From NCBI RefSeq assembly GCF_016424485.1, contig NZ_JAELUP010000089.1, positions 22,947 to 86,946 of the forward strand: a stretch of 64,000 bases of DNA, in the 5' to 3' direction. The translations under genes were made by a program, and so were the position numbers. The notes under the pieces are model-generated. The model made no database searches and had not been told where the DNA came from. It was given only the letters and a program-made list of their open reading frames with translations. Positions 35,451 to 42,977 of the stretch are shown piece by piece (position 1 is the stretch's first letter; the number at the start of each line of letters is the position of its first letter). Origin of the DNA: Paenibacillus roseus (GTDB lineage: Bacteria; Bacillota; Bacilli; Paenibacillales; Paenibacillaceae).

Positions 35451-36029
35451 ATGAGTGCACATAAGATACTGCTAGCAGCACGGTCCTGCTTTGCCAAGGA
35501 AGGGTACGAGGGCGCCTCTCTGCAAAAAATTGCCGAGGAGGTCGGAATTAAAAAGCCTTCTATTTATGCCCATTACAAGGGGAAGGAAGACTTGTTTTTG
35601 CATGTCATGAAGCTGGTTTTTGCAACGGAAAAGCGGCGAATCATCGATTATTATATACGGAATCAGCAGGTTCGCTTCGAATTGCGGATGAACCATTTTT
35701 TTCACTGGATGCTGCAAGAGTATGAGCTGAATGACAATGCGCGATTTTTAATTCGGATGGGCTATTATCCGCCCGCCGGACTTTATGACCAGGTCATGGA
35801 CATATTAATTCCATTCCTCGACGGATTGCGACGGGCCTTGACCCGGCTGCTGGAGCGGGAGAGGATGGCTGGCGGTGTTAGTTGCAAAGACCCTCGGGAG
35901 GCGGCTCTTGCCTTCCTGACCATTGTTGAGGGAGCATTAATGGAGCTTGTCTGCGGGCGGCGTGATCGCTATTTGGGGCGCGTAGAAGCAGTATGGCCGA
36001 TTTATTGGCAAGGGATGAATACGCAGTAA
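35451..36029 (+). CDS. TetR/AcrR family regulator of the SMR pump pair
   Basis: A 192-residue repressor. The N-terminal HTH reads ARSCFAKEGYEGASLQKIAE then GIKKPSIYAHYKGKEDLFLH, and the rest is the variable effector domain. The ATG at 35451 is preceded by AGGAAGGTGAT, and the palindrome at 35425-35440 overlaps this site, supporting autoregulation. The two downstream SMR genes lie on the same strand, 60 bases away, so a regulator-pump operon induced by a toxic cation is the likely arrangement. The effector is unknown. Confidence 0.93.
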   Translation: MSAHKILLAARSCFAKEGYEGASLQKIAEEVGIKKPSIYAHYKGKEDLFLHVMKLVFATEKRRIIDYYIRNQQVRFELRMNHFFHWMLQEYELNDNARFLIRMGYYPPAGLYDQVMDILIPFLDGLRRALTRLLERERMAGGVSCKDPREAALAFLTIVEGALMELVCGRRDRYLGRVEAVWPIYWQGMNTQ

Positions 36030-36089
36030 AGCTACAATTGTGCAACGACTTGTTGCATGGAGAAGATTAAATGGGAAAGCAGGATGAAT

Positions 36090-36443
36090 ATGAATCGTGT
36101 ATGGCTGTATGTATTTGGAGCTGGGGCGTTGGAAGTGTTGTGGGTTATCGGTCTTAGACATTCATCGAATGTGCTGGAGTGGACGGGTACCGCCATATCC
36201 ATTCTGTTCAGCTTTATGATTTTGATCAAGGCTGCTCGGACATTGCCGGTAGGAACTGTCTATGCGGTGTTTGCCGGACTGGGGACCTGCGGCACAGTAT
36301 TGGTCGAAATGCTGGTCTTCGGCGAACCATTCAAATGGAACAAAATATTGCTTATTGCAGTTTTGCTGACGGGTGTTATCGGGCTGAAACTTATCTCTAA
36401 GGACAATGAGCAACAAGTTGCGAAAGCGGGGGAGACGCAATGA
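36090..36443 (+). CDS. SMR family efflux subunit, YkkC-like
   Basis: A 117-residue four-helix membrane protein. The membrane-embedded Glu is in GALEVLWVIGLRHSS, and the second and third helices read FSFMILIKAARTLPVGTVYAV and FAGLGTCGTVLVEMLVFGEP. It matches what I know of B. subtilis YkkC, one half of a heterodimeric multidrug or guanidinium exporter. I use ATG 36090 with AGCAGG six bases upstream; ATG 36084 and 36057 are alternatives. Its stop overlaps the partner start (ATGA). No ykkC-type guanidine riboswitch is visible ahead of it, in contrast to many relatives. Confidence 0.92.
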   Translation: MNRVWLYVFGAGALEVLWVIGLRHSSNVLEWTGTAISILFSFMILIKAARTLPVGTVYAVFAGLGTCGTVLVEMLVFGEPFKWNKILLIAVLLTGVIGLKLISKDNEQQVAKAGETQ

Positions 36444-36754
36444 GCTGGCTGGCACTGGGTTTGGCAGGATGTTTTGAGGTGATTGGCGTATTGAATCTGA
36501 AACGGGTCGCCATGAAAAAGGGCCGGAGTTCGATTATCCTGTTAATTGTCTCCTTCTTCTTCAGTTTTTTACTGTTGACTTATGCAATGATTCAGATTCC
36601 AATGGGAACGGCTTATGCGGTATGGACCGGTATTGGCACGGTTGGAGCGGCGGTGCTTGGGATGGTTGTGTACAAGGAGCCGAAGGAATGGAGAAGGCTG
36701 CTCTGTATTGCGATGATTCTCGCAGCCGCTATCGGACTTAAGCTGACGGTATGA
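36440..36754 (+). CDS. SMR family efflux subunit, YkkD-like
   Basis: A 104-residue four-helix membrane protein. The conserved Glu is in GLAGCFEVIGVLNLKRVA; MIQIPMGTAYAVWTGIGTVG matches the SMR signature. It is coupled to the YkkC-like gene by an ATGA overlap, so the two are made in equal amounts and probably form an antiparallel heterodimer. The operon ends with a hairpin at 36796. Substrates of the family are quaternary ammonium cations or guanidinium. Confidence 0.92.
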   Translation: MSWLALGLAGCFEVIGVLNLKRVAMKKGRSSIILLIVSFFFSFLLLTYAMIQIPMGTAYAVWTGIGTVGAAVLGMVVYKEPKEWRRLLCIAMILAAAIGLKLTV

Positions 36755-36795
36755 GCAGGAGCCTGATTCATGATGGGAACTTTATAAAGCATGGA

Positions 36796-36832
36796 GAAAA
36801 CTCGTCTGGTTTTAAGGGACGAGTTTTCTTGT
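36796..36832 (+). terminator. Terminator of the tetR-SMR operon
   Basis: GAAAACTCGTC (36796-36806) pairs perfectly with GACGAGTTTTC (36818-36828) over an 11-base loop, followed by TTGTTG. It lies 42 bases after the last stop codon. Confidence 0.85.
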
Positions 36833-37202
36833 TGTGCATTCATAGAGAAGTCCGCGCAGTTTCATTTTCTCGTTTTGAAGGGATTGGAACAAGGAGAATA
36901 CCGGGAGAGGGGTGCGTTCAAGATCATGATTTTCGTTATTGGAATGAATAGAGCGGATGAAATGCTGTAAAAATGAATGCACGGGGAGAGTATAATGGGC
37001 TCAATACCAGAGGTAGCGCTTGAGGTATCGGGCCGGCACGATGCATTGCCGATACGAATGGTTGAATCAACTTGTAATCGTTAATGCAACGCAGGCAGGC
37101 GGGATTATCATGAATGTTCGCTGGTAGGTTTTTATCCCGCTGCAGCCGTGGTTATGCGGTAAAATTACCACATTTGGGCATTAAATAGATTGTCTTGACT
37201 GG
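36833..37202. other. Intergenic region, nothing recognised
   Basis: About 370 bases with no frame that has both a ribosome binding site and family-like sequence, and no strong inverted repeat. It lies between the SMR terminator and the 3' end of the Xre gene on the other strand. Confidence 0.4.
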
Positions 37203-37601
37203 TTAGTGCTCGTTCATTGGCGTTGGTGTGTGTTGCTCGGCCAGCAAAAACTGCATAAATTTTCGAATCGTTCGTTTATTTGCCGGATTCAACAACCGGC
37301 AGTCCGCTAAAAACTGCATTTCTTCGCCGGTCGGCTTATCAAATGCCTTTAAAGAGTCAGGTTTGCCTCTTGGCGCCTGAGGGAGCGTTTGCGGAGGAGA
37401 GCCCTTACCCAAGAGCAGCCATTCCGCACTGGGTGAAAACTCGTTCACTACAGCAATTAACGTATCGGCGGAGGGCTTGTTTTTTCCTTGTTCAATATCG
37501 CTTAGTCTACCTTGGGAAAGGTTGATCAGGCGAGCAAATTCAGACTGCTTCATTCCTGCCATCTTACGCAGGTACAGAAATCTCTCTGCAAAAGTTTGCA
37601 T
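37203..37601 (-). CDS. Xre/Cro-CI family transcriptional regulator
   Basis: A 132-residue DNA-binding protein. The helix-turn-helix occupies residues 5-60: FLYLRKMAGMKQSEFARLIN, then SQGRLSDIEQGKNKPSADTL, the classic Xre form, then VNEFSPSAEWLLLGKG. The C-terminal 60 residues (polar, helical) are not recognised and could serve oligomerisation. The ATG is preceded by TGGAGGAG. It is divergent from a tiny reading frame at 37764 and from the receiver gene at 37997; repeats in the shared upstream region are candidate operators. Such lone regulators are often prophage-derived, but no phage genes are near. Confidence 0.92.
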   Translation of the reverse strand: MQTFAERFLYLRKMAGMKQSEFARLINLSQGRLSDIEQGKNKPSADTLIAVVNEFSPSAEWLLLGKGSPPQTLPQAPRGKPDSLKAFDKPTGEEMQFLADCRLLNPANKRTIRKFMQFLLAEQHTPTPMNEH

Positions 37602-37629
37602 AAATCTCCTCCATAAAATATAAATCCGA

Positions 37630-37716
37630 TATCAGATACTGAGGCGATAAAAAAGCTTTTTTTGTTGAAATTATTCCTTATCAGATATATGATGGTTACA
37701 GTGGTAGTACTACCAC
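37630..37716 (+). promoter_or_regulatory. Candidate operator region of the Xre regulator
   Basis: Three elements lie between the Xre start and the next plus-strand frame: an exact 9-base direct repeat TATCAGATA at 37630-37638 and 37679-37687 (start to start 49 bases), and a perfect 16-bp palindrome GTGGTAGTACTACCAC at 37701-37716. Such spacing is typical of operators for a dimeric repressor. Which element the protein binds is not known. Confidence 0.45.
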
Positions 37717-37763
37717 ATTTATTATATCACCATAAATGATGTCATTCCTTTGGGAGGTACGAA

Positions 37764-37796
37764 ATGAGGCCGTATCCTTCAGCTGTATCAGCATAA
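37764..37796 (+). other. 10-codon reading frame with a strong ribosome binding site
   Basis: GGGAGGT lies 5-6 bases before an ATG that opens MRPYPSAVSA followed by TAA. The frame is too short to be judged by composition. It is divergent from the Xre regulator behind a palindrome. It might be a leader peptide, a small signal peptide, or a fossil of a longer gene. Very low confidence as a gene. Confidence 0.2.
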
Positions 37797-37996
37797 CTTG
37801 AAGCCCTGATAACCGTTCGTTATCATTATCCTTTTCACATGGTAAGCAGATTATTTACCACTCCAAATCGGAACAGATTCTAAAGCTGTATCAGTATAGA
37901 TATAGTCAGAATGACATGGACCGGATCGAAAGTGGTTTTATTATCGGGAATTTTTGTCGTAATTTGTAGGAAATATGGAATAAAAGGATGAGAAAT

Positions 37997-38356
37997 GTGA
38001 AACGAATTTTAATCGCGGATGATGCTGAAGTCGTACGTCTGTCACTTAAGACGCTGTTGTTTGCCGCGGGCTTCAACGTTGTGGCGGAGGCACGGACCGG
38101 CAAGGAGGCGGTTCAACTATATGAGCAACACAAGCCCGATCTGGTCACCATGGATATCTCCATGCCGGAGATGAACGGGGTCGAGGCAACAAAACAGATC
38201 ATGGCGATGGATACGGAAGCGAGAATTGTAGTTTGCTCCGCACTGGGACAGCAGCAGCTTGCTGCAGAAGCCGTCGAGGCGGGGGCCAAGCATATAATCC
38301 AAAAGCCGCTTTTCAACGACCGGCTAATGAGTGCGATTAACAAGGCTTTTATTTAA
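37997..38356 (+). CDS. Stand-alone CheY-like receiver protein
   Basis: A 119-residue single-domain receiver: KRILIADDAE (acidic pair), phospho-Asp in DLVTMDISMPEMNG, VCSALGQQ and Lys in IIQKPL. There is no output domain, so it acts by protein-protein contact, as CheY or Spo0F do. I prefer the GTG at 37997 because AAAAGG lies nine bases before it; the ATG at 37988 sits directly on that site. No kinase or chemotaxis gene is adjacent. The small genes behind it (Cro-like, Sda-like, EAL) suggest a signalling neighbourhood, possibly linked to sporulation or biofilm. Confidence 0.9.
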   Translation: MKRILIADDAEVVRLSLKTLLFAAGFNVVAEARTGKEAVQLYEQHKPDLVTMDISMPEMNGVEATKQIMAMDTEARIVVCSALGQQQLAAEAVEAGAKHIIQKPLFNDRLMSAINKAFI

Positions 38357-38464
38357 CAGTCCCTCCTGACATCTGACAGCAGCAGATCACCCCGCCTTAT
38401 GTGAAGCCGTTCTAATGAGAGCACTCGGCGGATGACTGTATCAATATCATGGGAGGTGTTGTGA

Positions 38465-38671
38465 TTGCAGGAAATCAGAAGGCTGACACTCTTTGGTTTA
38501 GCTGTGAAGAGGGCCCTTCTTGAGAAGCAAATGACGCAGAAGCAGTTTTGTGAAAAAGAAGGCATTCCCGTCAATCGGTTTACAGAGATATTGTATGGAC
38601 TTCGACCGGGTAAGCGATATCGCAATAAAATTGCAGAGGCCTTAGGCATAGATCGGATATACAATGGATGA
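38465..38671 (+). CDS. Small Cro-like helix-turn-helix protein
   Basis: A 68-residue DNA-binding protein with an HTH at residues 12-50 (VKRALLEKQMTQKQFCEKEG, then PVNRFTEILYGLRPGKR). It starts at TTG 38465; GGGAGGT lies seven bases upstream. It is too short to hold a ligand or oligomerisation domain. A weak hairpin with a T-run (about 38669-38699) follows the stop. It lies between the receiver gene and the Sda-like gene on the same strand. Its target is unknown; phage-type Cro repressors are the closest group. Confidence 0.8.
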   Translation: MQEIRRLTLFGLAVKRALLEKQMTQKQFCEKEGIPVNRFTEILYGLRPGKRYRNKIAEALGIDRIYNG

Positions 38672-38719
38672 GCTCTCTGACGGTAGGGAGACGTTTTTTG
38701 GAAGGAAAAGGATGTGCCA

Positions 38720-38893
38720 ATGAAAATCAAGCCTTACATTATTGATCGTAAATCGTTGTCTGATGACCTGCTTATTCAATGTTATTACCAAGCGATTCGT
38801 CTGAACTGTGATGAGCGTTTTATTCAAATTTTAAAGGACTCCATTCAACATCGCAGTCTGGTCTTGGAGCCGGAGAGTTCCAAGCAAGTATAA
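38720..38893 (+). CDS. Sda-like sporulation histidine kinase inhibitor
   Basis: A 57-residue protein. Residues 12-47 (SLSDDLLIQCYYQAIRLN, then ERFIQILKDSIQHRSL) match the helical hairpin of Sda, which in B. subtilis binds the kinase KinA and stops Spo0A activation when DNA replication is disturbed. It has 11 extra residues at the N-terminus and a short tail compared with the 46-residue B. subtilis form. AAAGGA lies eight bases before the ATG. The partner would be a sporulation kinase elsewhere in the genome. Family call fairly sure; the exact target is inference. Confidence 0.8.
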   Translation: MKIKPYIIDRKSLSDDLLIQCYYQAIRLNCDERFIQILKDSIQHRSLVLEPESSKQV

Positions 38894-39095
38894 AAATATA
38901 AGCAAGGACCGGGACGCTAGCAGCTCTCATTGCCTGAAAGCTCAGTTCTTGCATTTCTGTCGTGCAACGAAGCTTTTGTCCGTCAAAGGACTGAAAAGCC
39001 GTTTGCGTTTGATACGAAGAAGTCCTGCATTAGCAGCATGATCAGATTTACAAATAGCGGTTTGATGGGAATACAACCGGGAGGATGTATGGCCA

Positions 39096-39869
39096 GTGAT
39101 TCGAGAGTTAACGAAGGCAACCGAGCATATGCATGATTTCCACTTGGTATTCCAGCCTCAGTACAAGCTGGACATCCACGCAATTACAGGTGTAGAGGCG
39201 CTGATCAGATGGAATCATCCGAAAAGAGGATGGATCAGTCCGGATCAGTTTATTCCGGTTGCAGAGAGCAGCGGATTAATTGGCCGGATCGGGACATGGG
39301 TAATCCGACAGGCAACAAGACAATTTGCAGTCTGGAGGCAAGCAGGCATTACGCTGCGCATATCTGTCAATGTGTCTCCGGAACAGCTTAAGGATGAAGG
39401 GTTTACTGCTTCAGTCGAAGCTGTACTGCAGGAGAGCGGAATGGATACCGCCTACCTGACGCTTGAGTTGACAGAAGGCGCAGCGCTTTATCAGTCGCCT
39501 GGCGCCGTAGACCGTCTTCTCCGCCTAAGGGAGCTTGGCTGTTCGCTTGCCATTGACGACTTTGGGACGGGCTATTCTTCTTTGAAATATTTGCTGGATA
39601 TTCCGGTACAATACGTGAAGCTGGATCGTTTTTTTATTCAGAATCTTTGTCGGAATTCAAGGGCGGAAGCAATCATTCGTTCCATGATCAGACTTGGGAA
39701 GCAGCTTGAATTTCAGGTTATAGCCGAGGGCGTGGAATCAGAGGAAACAGTGGAAATGTTGAAGGTGGTTGGCTGCCATGAAATACAAGGCTACTGGTTT
39801 AGCCCGCCGGTCGAAGCCCGTGAGATTCCGAAGATGATTGCCAAACTTTCTGTTAGCCAATCATCTTGA
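39096..39869 (+). CDS. EAL-domain c-di-GMP phosphodiesterase
   Basis: A 257-residue protein that is almost only the EAL domain. All signature pieces are present: VEALIRWNHP (EAL), ISVNVSPEQ, LELTEGA, IDDFGTGYSSL, KLDRFF, IAEGVES and QGYWFSPP, so the catalytic acids and Lys look intact and it should hydrolyse c-di-GMP. It starts at GTG 39096 with GGGAGG about 11 bases upstream. There is no GGDEF, sensor or membrane segment, though it opens right where such domains usually hand over to EAL, so loss of an N-terminal part is possible. A 25-bp hairpin follows. Confidence 0.9.
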   Translation: MIRELTKATEHMHDFHLVFQPQYKLDIHAITGVEALIRWNHPKRGWISPDQFIPVAESSGLIGRIGTWVIRQATRQFAVWRQAGITLRISVNVSPEQLKDEGFTASVEAVLQESGMDTAYLTLELTEGAALYQSPGAVDRLLRLRELGCSLAIDDFGTGYSSLKYLLDIPVQYVKLDRFFIQNLCRNSRAEAIIRSMIRLGKQLEFQVIAEGVESEETVEMLKVVGCHEIQGYWFSPPVEAREIPKMIAKLSVSQSS

Positions 39870-39924
39870 CAATTCATGAAGAGATGGACACTTGCAAGAG
39901 TTAGGCGGTATCGGGGTAAGGGAT

Positions 39925-39986
39925 ACAAGCAAGCAATCCCCTTGAAGCGAAGACAATACAGCGCTTCAAGGGGATTGCTTGCTTGT
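39925..39986. terminator. Perfect 25-bp inverted repeat between convergent genes
   Basis: Left arm 39925-39949 and right arm 39962-39986 are perfect inverse complements around a 12-base loop. The arms reach the first base of the stop codon of the minus-strand gene. No T-run follows on either strand, so termination would rely on stem strength. It lies between the EAL gene and the Gre-like gene. Confidence 0.75.
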
Positions 39987-40438
39987 CAGCCGATTTGGGC
40001 CTCTGCTTTCCCGCTTATAGGTAATGCGATCTGGATCGTTTCCACGCGAACTTCAATTGATCCGGAAGGCATCGGGATGACGATAATATCGCCTTGCTTG
40101 GCAAATAGAAGCCGTCTGCCGGCCGGAGACAGGAAGGAAATGCGTCCATCGCCCAGATTGTCTTCTTCAGGAAAAACGATCTGAAACGTGTCCGTTGTCT
40201 GATAGTGAAGATACGTCAGCGTCAACGTGCTCCCTATCAGGGCAACTGCAGCAAGTTCATTTTCCGCAAGCGGCAGCAGTCGCTCCAACTCGTTCCTGTA
40301 ATCCTCAACCAATTGGATTAATTCTATGCGTTCCTTGCTGTTCGGCGGGATATAGGCGTCGATGTTGTCGCTTGCCAATATTTCCATTTGATTTTGAAGA
40401 AATTGCTGGTACAAATGGGGGGCCGTTATTAAATTCAC
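39986..40438 (-). CDS. GreA/GreB C-terminal-domain family protein
   Basis: A 150-residue cytoplasmic protein. The N-terminal 70 residues are helical (LYQQFLQNQMEILASDNI; IELIQLVEDYRNELERLL). The C-terminal half has the Gre C-terminal fold pattern: ALIGSTLTLTYLHYQTTDTF, then RISFLSPAGRRLLFAKQGD, as in transcript cleavage factors and the Rnk-type regulators. The N-terminal coiled coil of true GreA with its acidic tip is not obvious, so it probably binds RNA polymerase without being a standard cleavage factor. It starts at GTG 40438; GAGGTGA lies eight bases upstream. It is divergent from adaA. Confidence 0.82.
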   Translation of the reverse strand: MNLITAPHLYQQFLQNQMEILASDNIDAYIPPNSKERIELIQLVEDYRNELERLLPLAENELAAVALIGSTLTLTYLHYQTTDTFQIVFPEEDNLGDGRISFLSPAGRRLLFAKQGDIIVIPMPSGSIEVRVETIQIALPISGKAEAQIG

Positions 40439-40583
40439 TGTTTATGTCACCTCGTTCAAAAGGCTGAATCTCTTATATAGTTGTAACATATTTGCAACAG
40501 CTTGAGCTTTTGTATTCTTGCTATTTCATTCGGACGATGACATACGGTCAGTTTGAAGGTATAATTTGTGAGGGGTGAGAAAG

Positions 40584-41237
40584 ATGAGGGAAAAGGGTGA
40601 GTTGCAGCTCACAAACCAGCGATGGAAAGCGATTACAAAAAATGACTCCGCCTATGACGGATCATTCTTCTATGCGGTCGTGACAACGGGAATTTACTGT
40701 CGTCCTTCCTGTAAATCCAGACTGCCGATTCGAGAGCATGTCCGGCTGTTTGAAACTGCGGAGGCTGCGAACAAGGCCCTCTTTCGTTCTTGCAAGCGCT
40801 GCATGCCCGGCGGCAGACGGCTGCCTGATGAGGAATGGATCAGCCAGATTGTCGGTTTTATTGAGACAAGCTATGCCGAGCCGCTTACTTTAAAGGCGTT
40901 ATCTCAAGTCTTTCATGGAAGCCCTTACCACCTGCAGCGTACCTTCAAGCGAATTACAGGCATCTCCCCGTTCCGATTCATTCAGCATGTTCGAATGGAA
41001 AAGGCGAAGGAGTTGTTGAATAAGACGGAAATGTCCATTATGGATATTGCGATAGCGGTGGGCATTAACAATGCCGCCCACTTTGCAACATTATTCAGAC
41101 AGAAGACAGGTTGCACACCGACAGTCTACAGTCAGTTGAGCAAACTGAATCATACTGGGAAGCAGGAACTCGCAGTCCCGCGCTCAATCTCAAGCAAACG
41201 TACGCTGACTGACGTTTCACTTTGCGAGGAACTGTAA
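40584..41237 (+). CDS. adaA: AdaA-type methylphosphotriester-DNA methyltransferase / AraC regulator
   Basis: A 217-residue protein. The N-terminal Ada metal-binding domain has GIYCRPSC and SCKRCMPGG: four Cys bind zinc, and one accepts a methyl group from DNA phosphotriesters. The C-terminal half is an AraC-type double HTH (SPYHLQRTFKRITGISPFRF, then NNAAHFATLFRQKTGCTP). In B. subtilis the methylated protein activates ada genes. ATG 40584 is preferred with GAGGGGTG upstream; a GTG at 40575 is the alternative. The AdaB methyltransferase gene that usually follows is absent here, but an alkyltransferase-like gene lies 6.5 kb away. Confidence 0.9.
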   Translation: MREKGELQLTNQRWKAITKNDSAYDGSFFYAVVTTGIYCRPSCKSRLPIREHVRLFETAEAANKALFRSCKRCMPGGRRLPDEEWISQIVGFIETSYAEPLTLKALSQVFHGSPYHLQRTFKRITGISPFRFIQHVRMEKAKELLNKTEMSIMDIAIAVGINNAAHFATLFRQKTGCTPTVYSQLSKLNHTGKQELAVPRSISSKRTLTDVSLCEEL

Positions 41238-41453
41238 TTTTCTATTTTACAACTGGATATCAACATGAAAGGTACCTTTTTCCAGGCGACAAGCTGCAGG
41301 CGATCTACGCCGAATGAAGCAGCCAGTGCTTGTGAGGGGTGCCTTTTTGATTTTCTTTGGCAGCAATTCTTCAATTTTTCCGTTTCATTCAGGGTAACTT
41401 CAAGGACAAGTGGGCATCATTAGCAAGAATACACTTTGTTGGAGGGATGAAGA

Positions 41454-42977
41454 ATGCCTTCGTCAACAGGAAAAATTCCGATGAAAGATGGTCTTGAGGC
41501 GGCAATCGACACCTTCCGGACAATTCTGGGGGACAGCCAGGACTTCATAACCAAGCAATTGGAGACGCCTTGGAATCGGAATGCGGCGCTGCTCTATATG
41601 AATGGCATCACTGACAGGCAACTCCTGCAGCAATCTGTTCAGGAAATTATGGACGGGGTGCAGCCAAGCGAGGAGTCCTCCGGCAAGCCGGACACACTGT
41701 TGGTGAATATCAGCAAGAAGATTCATACAGCAGGCGATGTCAAACTGGATCATACGATGGAGGGTTTGCTTTCGAATTTGCTCTGCGGCTACGGAGTTTT
41801 TCTATTGGAAGGCTGCAATGAGGCATTGGCGTTCCATGTGGAAGGAGGGGAAGGTCGAGCTGTCGAAGAGCCGACCTCGCAAGGTGTTACCCGGGGGCCT
41901 ATGGAAGGGTTCAATGAATCTCTGGCGACGAATTTGTCGATGATTCGCCGCAGAATCAAGGACCCGCGGCTATGGGCGAAAGGTCGCAAGATTGGGAAAA
42001 TTACGCAAACGAATGTTGTTGTGCTCTACATTCACGAGCTTGCCTGTCCCGAACTGGTCGAGGAGGTATTCAGAAGGCTTGACAAGATTGACACGGACAG
42101 CATTTTGGAAAGCGGCTATATTGAAGAGTTTATTCAGGATGAGCCGTATAGTCCCTTTCCGACACTTTACAATACGGAGCGTCCGGATGTGATTGCTGCA
42201 AGTTTAATGGAAGGGAAAATTGCCATTCTCGTTGACGGCACCCCTTTTGCGCTGCTTGCGCCCGCACTTTTCGTACAATTTTTTCAATCCCCTGAAGACT
42301 ATTATCAGCGGGCCGATATCAGTACGCTGCTGCGTCTGATTCGTTTTCTTGCTTTTCTGATTACGATGCTTGCGCCATCGTTTTATATTGCGATCACCAC
42401 CTTTCATCAGGAGATGCTACCAACCAGCCTGCTGGTCAGCTTGGCTGCGCAGCGGGAAGGGGTGCCTTTTCCGGCTTTCATTGAGGCGATGCTGATGGAA
42501 ATAACGTTTGAAATTTTGCGTGAAGCAGCAGTCCGCATGCCCAAGACCGTAGGGCAGGCGATATCGATTGTCGGAACACTCGTCATTGGTCAGGCGGCAG
42601 TGGATGCAGGGATTGTGTCAGCAGCGATGGTTATTATTGTTTCGATTACGGCTGTGTCAAGCTTCGTAATTCCAGCAATCAATTTGTCGATTGCCATTCG
42701 CATGATTCGCTTTCTGCTTATGGGACTCGCCGCCACATTTGGCCTGTTTGGCATGATGACGGGTCTGATTGTGCTGATTCTTCATTTGACGGGGTTGCGA
42801 ACTTTCGGGGTCCCTTATATGACGTCGGTTGCTCCGTTTGTATTCGAGAATCAGAAGGATACGCTGTTCCGCATTCCGTGGCGAGGTATGGTGCTGCGTC
42901 CAAAATATTCCGGCGGGAAAAATTTAAAACGGCAGCAAAAAAGCCCGCAACGGAAGCAAGAGGAGGGAACGTCATGA
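41454..42977 (+). CDS. GerA-family spore germination protein (receptor A subunit)
   Basis: A 507-residue inner-membrane protein of the GerA family. Residues 1-290 form the soluble domain with PWNRNAALLYMNGITD and KDPRLWAKGRKIGKI-like signatures, and the C-terminal half has about five helices (LAFLITMLAPSFYIAITTFH, GIVSAAMVIIVSITAVSSFV, LLMGLAATFGLFGMMTGLIV). It is the nutrient-sensing A subunit of a germinant receptor. GGAGGGATG precedes the ATG. Its stop overlaps the C-subunit start (ATGA). The operon order is A-C-small-B. A SigG promoter is expected upstream but I could not read one confidently. Confidence 0.95.
   Translation: MPSSTGKIPMKDGLEAAIDTFRTILGDSQDFITKQLETPWNRNAALLYMNGITDRQLLQQSVQEIMDGVQPSEESSGKPDTLLVNISKKIHTAGDVKLDHTMEGLLSNLLCGYGVFLLEGCNEALAFHVEGGEGRAVEEPTSQGVTRGPMEGFNESLATNLSMIRRRIKDPRLWAKGRKIGKITQTNVVVLYIHELACPELVEEVFRRLDKIDTDSILESGYIEEFIQDEPYSPFPTLYNTERPDVIAASLMEGKIAILVDGTPFALLAPALFVQFFQSPEDYYQRADISTLLRLIRFLAFLITMLAPSFYIAITTFHQEMLPTSLLVSLAAQREGVPFPAFIEAMLMEITFEILREAAVRMPKTVGQAISIVGTLVIGQAAVDAGIVSAAMVIIVSITAVSSFVIPAINLSIAIRMIRFLLMGLAATFGLFGMMTGLIVLILHLTGLRTFGVPYMTSVAPFVFENQKDTLFRIPWRGMVLRPKYSGGKNLKRQQKSPQRKQEEGTS

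Noticed and set aside
37203..38671. Prophage
   Set aside because: Two HTH genes alone do not make a phage; no integrase, terminase, capsid or att repeats are found.
38894..39095. c-di-GMP riboswitch ahead of the EAL gene
   Set aside because: The conserved core sequences of c-di-GMP-I or -II classes are not present in this stretch.
41268..41279. 12-bp palindrome AAAGGTACCTTT after adaA as operator
   Set aside because: It is downstream of adaA and far from the gerA start, with no partner sequence; more likely part of a weak terminator or chance.
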